Origin: an uncultured Tropicimonas sp. | Lineage (GTDB): Bacteria > Pseudomonadota > Alphaproteobacteria > Rhodobacterales > Rhodobacteraceae | Length of the DNA: 64,000 bases | Assembly (NCBI GenBank): GCA_947497945.1 | Contig: CANMIP010000011.1 | Location: forward strand, 62,001 to 126,000 | Reading direction: 5' to 3' | Shown here: one piece after another, positions 60,005-64,000 of the stretch | Layout: every line of letters begins with the position of its first letter | Numbering within the stretch: position 1 is the stretch's first letter | The notes under the pieces: generated by a model | Database searches by the model: none | Seen by the model: only the letters and a program-made list of their open reading frames with translations | Told to the model about the DNA's origin: nothing | Translations under genes and position numbers: made by a program

Positions 60005-62299
60005 CTAGTGAATCTCCGGACTTGGAATATCAGCGAGCAGTGCCTTGATCAAATCCCTCGTCCTTTTGCTGTGAGACAAAACTGCTTTGCCGGAGTTTAT
60101 TCCAGCGGGTGGAGACGATTTAGAGGCGTATGTTTCTTCATCAACGGATCCGTTTTTACTTGGTTTTGAGATGTCAGTGCCATGATCTGTTTGAACCGTA
60201 CTTGCCGAATTCAATCTTGCGAAATCAATCTGGGCCGAGGTGCTGTTTTTGACGATCTGTTGGATATCTCCCGACAACCAAGCCTCTCGGGCTATCTCCC
60301 CCTTGTCTCCGGATAACTCTTCGAGAATTCTTGTGGCCTCACCGTGATTTCCCAATTTTGAAAGTGCTTTTGCCCTAAGGTGGAGGCTGATGGGGTCAGT
60401 TTCCGCGGCGACTTGAGATAGCGCAAGGGAAAAATCATTTTTTTGCAGGGAAAGCTCGGCGCCAAGTTGCCGGTCTTCAAGAGAATATGTCTCTGTTGGG
60501 TTTGAAGGAAGTTGAATCACTTGCCGTGTATCTCCAATTTTCAGTTGCCAAGCAATGGCGGACGCAATGGCAGATCTATCGAGATTGCGCTTGTTTTCTT
60601 CGAAGAGATTTGAATGAATAAATGTAGCGATCTGCCGATCGTTTCCTTTTTGGATAATTTGTTGAGTGAGCGATGAAAAAAACCTATCAGGACTCGGTCT
60701 CGATTTTGAATTTTTGTCAACTTCACTCCAAGCGCCGATAGCTTGTTCAACCTCTCCGAGCGCCGCCCAAGATAGAGCTGCGCTTTCAAGCAATGCTAGG
60801 CCCAATGCGGTGTCACGATATTCGAACGAAACGGCCGCCGCGTCCAATATGTCGTTTTCAGAAAGAGTGCCGCGTTCACGGTTGCCGTTTAGCAGCTTCA
60901 GCATGGCACGCGGAGACCCCTCACCACGAGCCGTAGCCGCACTGCCAAGGTGTTCCATTGCTTGTTCCAGGGCGCCGCGTTGCATTGCGGCTTCCGCATC
61001 CACCATTAATAGCTTGGGTGGTGAAGAAACAGAGTAACGGGAAATGGCGCTCCGGATCGTCGTTGCCAGAGAGGCGTTCCCAGAAAGCGAAAGTTTTTCC
61101 ACCAGAGTTGCGCCGATATGTGCTCTCAACGGAAGTGGAAGCCTCAGGAAAGATGCGTGAATAGCTTGATAGTTCGGTTTCGAACCGCGTTTGTTTTCAG
61201 GAACTGAAATGAAAGCCCAAAGGGAAGTTGGGTCGTCGCAGGACTCACCTCCTTCAAGTGTATTCGGATTGTTGGGGTAGTGCCCGTCGACAATATCGGA
61301 GAGTTCAAGAAAGAGTTGTTCGTTCCTTATAATGCCATCGCTTTCCTGAATCGTCGCCCGGGCTTCTGCGCCAAAGCCGAGGGCCAGGAATGTTTGAACC
61401 ATTCTGCGAACCGAGTCGTCGCTCGGAACGTCAAATTCCGAAGTCATTGTACGCCTCGCCATGGCGATTGCGGTTGCAGGGTCTTTGTCCAGCAACCAGC
61501 TTGAGACATCCCAGAAGTCCTGACCAAAACAGACGACCTTTTTTAGTTCGGCAGTCCCCTGCGCCTCGGAACCAAAGTCGAATGCTGTGCGGGCGGAAAC
61601 GTGTTGGCCATTTGCTTTTGCGTCAAGTGTTCCTTGGAAAACTCGTGAGACGTTACTGTCTTGGGACTTTGAGTGGCCAGAACCTACAGTCGCCATTCCC
61701 TGACTTGCGGCGCGTCCGAGTTGCTCAAGGAGTGCTGCTTCCAAAGATAGAATGTTGCGGGTCGCAAGGGCTTTTTGCTCGTTTGGTGCCTGTGCAAAGG
61801 TCGTTGGGAACGGAGCGACGACCGTTGAGAGTTTAGACCCAGGTGTCCTTGTAACCGCCCACCGGCTTGCGGGACTTCCGAGGGGAAAGGCATCAGGAAG
61901 ATTGGATCTTGAGAGTTTGGATGCCCGAGTGTGCGGTTCTGCCAAATTCCTTACATCAATCGCGATTGTGTTCCGTCCTGCAGAAAAAACCTCTATTTCA
62001 CGGTCTTTATCTGTATTGATCTTCAGGGTTTGACTATTTGTGTCGAATTTGACGTCTTGTACTCTGGTTTTCGGGATTTTTTCGAATATTTTGGTTAGGT
62101 CCATCGATGCATTTTGGGTGTCAAACTGAAGTTCCAGGCCGGAAGGGGTTTCTGCTTTGGACCAGCTGGAGGCTTCCTCAAAGACAAGTACTATTCTTGT
62201 AAAGTCCTCATGTTCTCCGGAATATGCCTTTATTTCTGAGGCGGTGGAGGGAAGAGGGGCAAGGCATAGCAGGAGGCAGGCCAGGAGAAATTTCATCAT
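60005..62299 (-). CDS. Large unrecognised periplasmic protein in the motA operon
   Basis: 764-residue protein with a signal peptide (MMKFLLACLLLCLAPLPSTA). Residues 20-120 form a beta-rich domain (FTRIVLVFEEASSW, LELQFDTQNASMDLTKIF, NTIAIDVRN) that recalls AMIN-type domains. The rest, from about 230, is mostly helical with alanine- and leucine-rich units like tetratricopeptide or Sel1 arrays. Its start overlaps the motA stop by 4 bp. In rhizobia MotA works with the periplasmic MotC and its chaperone MotE. With a MotE-like gene nearby, this protein is a candidate MotC counterpart, an inference. Codon use is less GC-rich than in the rest of the window. Confidence 0.75.
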   Translation of the reverse strand: MMKFLLACLLLCLAPLPSTASEIKAYSGEHEDFTRIVLVFEEASSWSKAETPSGLELQFDTQNASMDLTKIFEKIPKTRVQDVKFDTNSQTLKINTDKDREIEVFSAGRNTIAIDVRNLAEPHTRASKLSRSNLPDAFPLGSPASRWAVTRTPGSKLSTVVAPFPTTFAQAPNEQKALATRNILSLEAALLEQLGRAASQGMATVGSGHSKSQDSNVSRVFQGTLDAKANGQHVSARTAFDFGSEAQGTAELKKVVCFGQDFWDVSSWLLDKDPATAIAMARRTMTSEFDVPSDDSVRRMVQTFLALGFGAEARATIQESDGIIRNEQLFLELSDIVDGHYPNNPNTLEGGESCDDPTSLWAFISVPENKRGSKPNYQAIHASFLRLPLPLRAHIGATLVEKLSLSGNASLATTIRSAISRYSVSSPPKLLMVDAEAAMQRGALEQAMEHLGSAATARGEGSPRAMLKLLNGNRERGTLSENDILDAAAVSFEYRDTALGLALLESAALSWAALGEVEQAIGAWSEVDKNSKSRPSPDRFFSSLTQQIIQKGNDRQIATFIHSNLFEENKRNLDRSAIASAIAWQLKIGDTRQVIQLPSNPTETYSLEDRQLGAELSLQKNDFSLALSQVAAETDPISLHLRAKALSKLGNHGEATRILEELSGDKGEIAREAWLSGDIQQIVKNSTSAQIDFARLNSASTVQTDHGTDISKPSKNGSVDEETYASKSSPPAGINSGKAVLSHSKRTRDLIKALLADIPSPEIH

Positions 62300-63174
62300 G
62301 CCGTTTCTCGTTGCTTTACTTCCTTGAGGGCTTCTTCCAACTCGGAAAATGTCGGTCGAATGTGCCGAGGTGTGTTTTGCCGTCCAACTTCGATGCAGAT
62401 ATTGGTCGAGTGACTATGTAGGTTCGCCACGAGCACTTCCCTAATGAGTTGGTAGAAATGGCCGTCCTCATCCGTTACGTCTTTCACCTTTGCGGCGAAG
62501 GGGCCAACGAGGCCGTAAGCAAGAAAGACGCCCAAGAACGTTCCGACAAGTGCACCACCAATCAACTTCCCAAGAATTTCAGGCGGTTGATCGATTGATC
62601 CCATCGTCTTGATGACACCTAGTACTGCAGCCACAATTCCGAGGGCTGGCAATCCATCTGCCATGGTCTGAAGAGCGTGGCTGGAGTGAAGTGCGGCTTC
62701 CTGGTTCGCATCCATGCGTTTCTCCAAAACTTCTTCGACCTGATGTGGATCATCATAGTTCATTGAAGCGGATCTGAGAGTGTCGCAAATAAGGTCGATT
62801 GCTTCGCCATCGCTCAAGATTCTGGGGTAGTTGGAGAATATCGATGATTCCGCGGGGTTTTCGATGTGTTCTTCCAGGCCGACCGGGTTTTGGCGCGCCA
62901 GCCTAATAAGCTCAAAGAGAAGGCAGAGTAGGTCGCGATAATCGTCAGGCTTCCAGCGTGGACCTTTAAAAACTTTTCCGACATCTTTTAGGGTGTGCTT
63001 GATTCCTGCGATGTCGTTTGAAATCACGAAGGCGCCGATGGCTGCTCCGCCGATCATGGTCATCTCATAGGGTAGCGATTTCAGAATGATTGCCATCTTG
63101 CCGCCGGCGGCAATATAGCCACCAAAGACCATCACAAAGATCACAATGATACCAATGATTCCAATCATTCGCAC
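62296..63174 (-). CDS. motA: Flagellar motor stator protein MotA
   Basis: 292-residue proton-channel stator subunit. It begins MIGIIGIIVIFVMVFGGYIAAGG, with IGGAAIGAFVISN as second helix. The cytoplasmic loop and the last two helices (LPALGIVAAVLGVIKTMG, LIGGALVGTFLGVFLAYGLVGP) are typical, including the conserved prolines. It uses MotB, not present in the window, to drive rotation. The gene is followed by the large periplasmic protein and preceded by the MotE-like gene, 68 bp away. Confidence 0.94.
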   Translation of the reverse strand: MRMIGIIGIIVIFVMVFGGYIAAGGKMAIILKSLPYEMTMIGGAAIGAFVISNDIAGIKHTLKDVGKVFKGPRWKPDDYRDLLCLLFELIRLARQNPVGLEEHIENPAESSIFSNYPRILSDGEAIDLICDTLRSASMNYDDPHQVEEVLEKRMDANQEAALHSSHALQTMADGLPALGIVAAVLGVIKTMGSIDQPPEILGKLIGGALVGTFLGVFLAYGLVGPFAAKVKDVTDEDGHFYQLIREVLVANLHSHSTNICIEVGRQNTPRHIRPTFSELEEALKEVKQRETA

Positions 63175-63242
63175 TCTCCATTTTCGGACCCCATTCTCTG
63201 GGAAAAACCTGTCTGGCCGGTTAAGATCGGACTGAGAGTGCC

Positions 63243-63851
63243 TTATTCTGTCGGCACGCCTGTGTTTCTTCCGGCCAGCAGGATGCTTATGGAGTAGGCT
63301 TTGGTGGGCGTCATTCCAGCCATGACTTCAGCCGAGACGTCTGGGCGCATGCGTGCCAGAAAACCAGCTGCAAATGTCGAGTCCATCGCTTCGAAAAGAT
63401 TCGCCGCATCCTTTGGCTTCATCTTTTCATACATCGCGATAAGCCGCTCGATGTCTTTCTCAGCCGCACCATCGGCTTGCGCAATCGTTGCCGACAGGCT
63501 TTCCTCGGCCTGGACCAAGGCCGTCAGGTTCTTCTGGATCTCTACTTCCGCGCGCTGCAAGGTCACCATTCTGATCTCAAATTGCTTTTCGCGCTCATCC
63601 AGTTCAGCCATCCTTCTACGTACCGTCGCCAATGCGCGGGACAAGCCGTCTTCGGTTGCGCATTCCTGAGGCTGGGCTGTTTCGTCTTCGGTTGTGGACG
63701 CTTCGGCGCGGGACGAGAACGCTTTCACTTCCCGGGCAACCGCGTTTCCTGTTCCATCTGCAATCCGGATAACCCCGGATGCGAAGAACAACGCGCCGAT
63801 GATAAGTAGGGTTCCGCGGCCGGGCCCCTTTTTTCTGGTTCTGGAGCTCAT
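63243..63851 (-). CDS. MotE-like periplasmic chaperone
   Basis: 202-residue protein with an N-terminal anchor or signal (GTLLIIGALFFASGVIRIADG), a charged coiled coil (about residues 70-135) and a C-terminal MgtE-N-like domain (MYEKMKPKDAANLFEAMD, then FLARMRPDVSAEVMAGM). MotE in Sinorhizobium is a chaperone for periplasmic MotC. Position beside motA supports the name. Its start overlaps the end of the next gene upstream by a few bases. Confidence 0.82.
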   Translation of the reverse strand: MSSRTRKKGPGRGTLLIIGALFFASGVIRIADGTGNAVAREVKAFSSRAEASTTEDETAQPQECATEDGLSRALATVRRRMAELDEREKQFEIRMVTLQRAEVEIQKNLTALVQAEESLSATIAQADGAAEKDIERLIAMYEKMKPKDAANLFEAMDSTFAAGFLARMRPDVSAEVMAGMTPTKAYSISILLAGRNTGVPTE

Positions 63852-64000
63852 TCTGCTGCGTCCATCTCTGCCGGCGCCTTGGCGCGGCGGCTCCGCCGAA
63901 CGGCTCCACGTGCTCCCTTCGGGGAATCATCGCGCTTGTCCGGCTCTTCGAGGTCGTGCATCGAGGCAAGTACCAGTTCGATCCTGGCGGCCGCGGCTTC
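63848..64000 (-). CDS. C-terminal end of an unidentified gene in the flagellar block
   Basis: The last 50 codons of a gene entering from the right edge: ARIELVLASMHDLEEPDKRD, then a basic stretch GAVRRSRRAKAPAEMDAAE before the stop. The charged tail looks cytoplasmic. A flagellar basal-body or export gene is expected here from context. The fragment is too short to identify. Confidence 0.6.
   Translation of the reverse strand, partial: EAAAARIELVLASMHDLEEPDKRDDSPKGARGAVRRSRRAKAPAEMDAAE

Noticed and set aside
1-64000. CRISPR arrays, tRNA and rRNA genes, prophage or plasmid origins
   Set aside because: No regularly spaced direct repeats, cloverleaf-like RNA genes, phage structural genes or replication initiators were noticed on either strand.

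Overview
The window is GC-rich, densely coded alphaproteobacterial DNA. Gene content and order (Ugp glycerol-phosphate uptake, periplasmic formate dehydrogenase with its DUF3305/DUF3306 neighbours, a MotA/MotE stator block, ExoD) point to the Rhodobacterales, most likely the Roseobacter/Paracoccaceae group. That placement is an inference from gene content only. No rRNA, tRNA or CRISPR array was seen.

Layout. (1) 1-3438, minus: Nudix hydrolase, then a Fe(III)-type binding protein and a fused permease cut by the window edge. (2) 3723-9991, plus: DeoR-type regulator, HAD-IIA phosphatase and ugpBAEC. (3) 10157-10414, minus: DUF167 protein, then a 0.7 kb AT-richer non-coding stretch with two perfect palindromes. 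(4) 11123-22033, plus: a long operon that starts with a HupH-domain protein and an Isp-type (group 1e-like) [NiFe] hydrogenase (hynS-isp1-isp2-hynL) and continues with a DsrE2-like protein, TusA, DsrE, DsrF, DsrH, a two-cysteine DsrC, a monohaem cytochrome c, a YeeE/YedE sulfur transporter and a triple-rhodanese protein. (5) 22095-28488: hydrogenase protease (minus), then hypCABDFE (plus). (6) 28596-35271: RND pump and adaptor (minus) divergent from a two-component system (plus). (7) 35442-41389: large secreted ExeM/NucH-type nuclease (minus) and a methyltransferase with a coiled-coil tail (plus). (8) 41607-57845: tungstate transporter tupBCA followed by a full formate dehydrogenase locus with accessory, chaperone and electron-transfer genes. 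(9) 58106-59992: ExoD protein and degraded insertion sequences. (10) 60005-64000, minus: a flagellar stator block with motA, a MotE-like gene and a large unrecognised periplasmic protein.

How the parts work together. The central feature is a hydrogenase whose membrane partners Isp1 and Isp2 have the same design as DsrM and DsrK, the known electron donors to or acceptors from DsrC, encoded together with a genuine DsrC and its sulfur-relay proteins, yet without dsrAB in the window. The best reading is a membrane module that couples hydrogen turnover to a DsrC-bound sulfane or disulfide, supplied by a sulfur importer, rhodanese domains, TusA and DsrEFH. The second energy module is a periplasmic formate dehydrogenase, probably tungsten-dependent because a tungstate uptake operon adjoins it. 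Both modules would feed electrons from simple inorganic or C1 donors, suggesting a facultatively lithotrophic, low-oxygen lifestyle. That is inference; the protein families themselves are well supported by their motifs.
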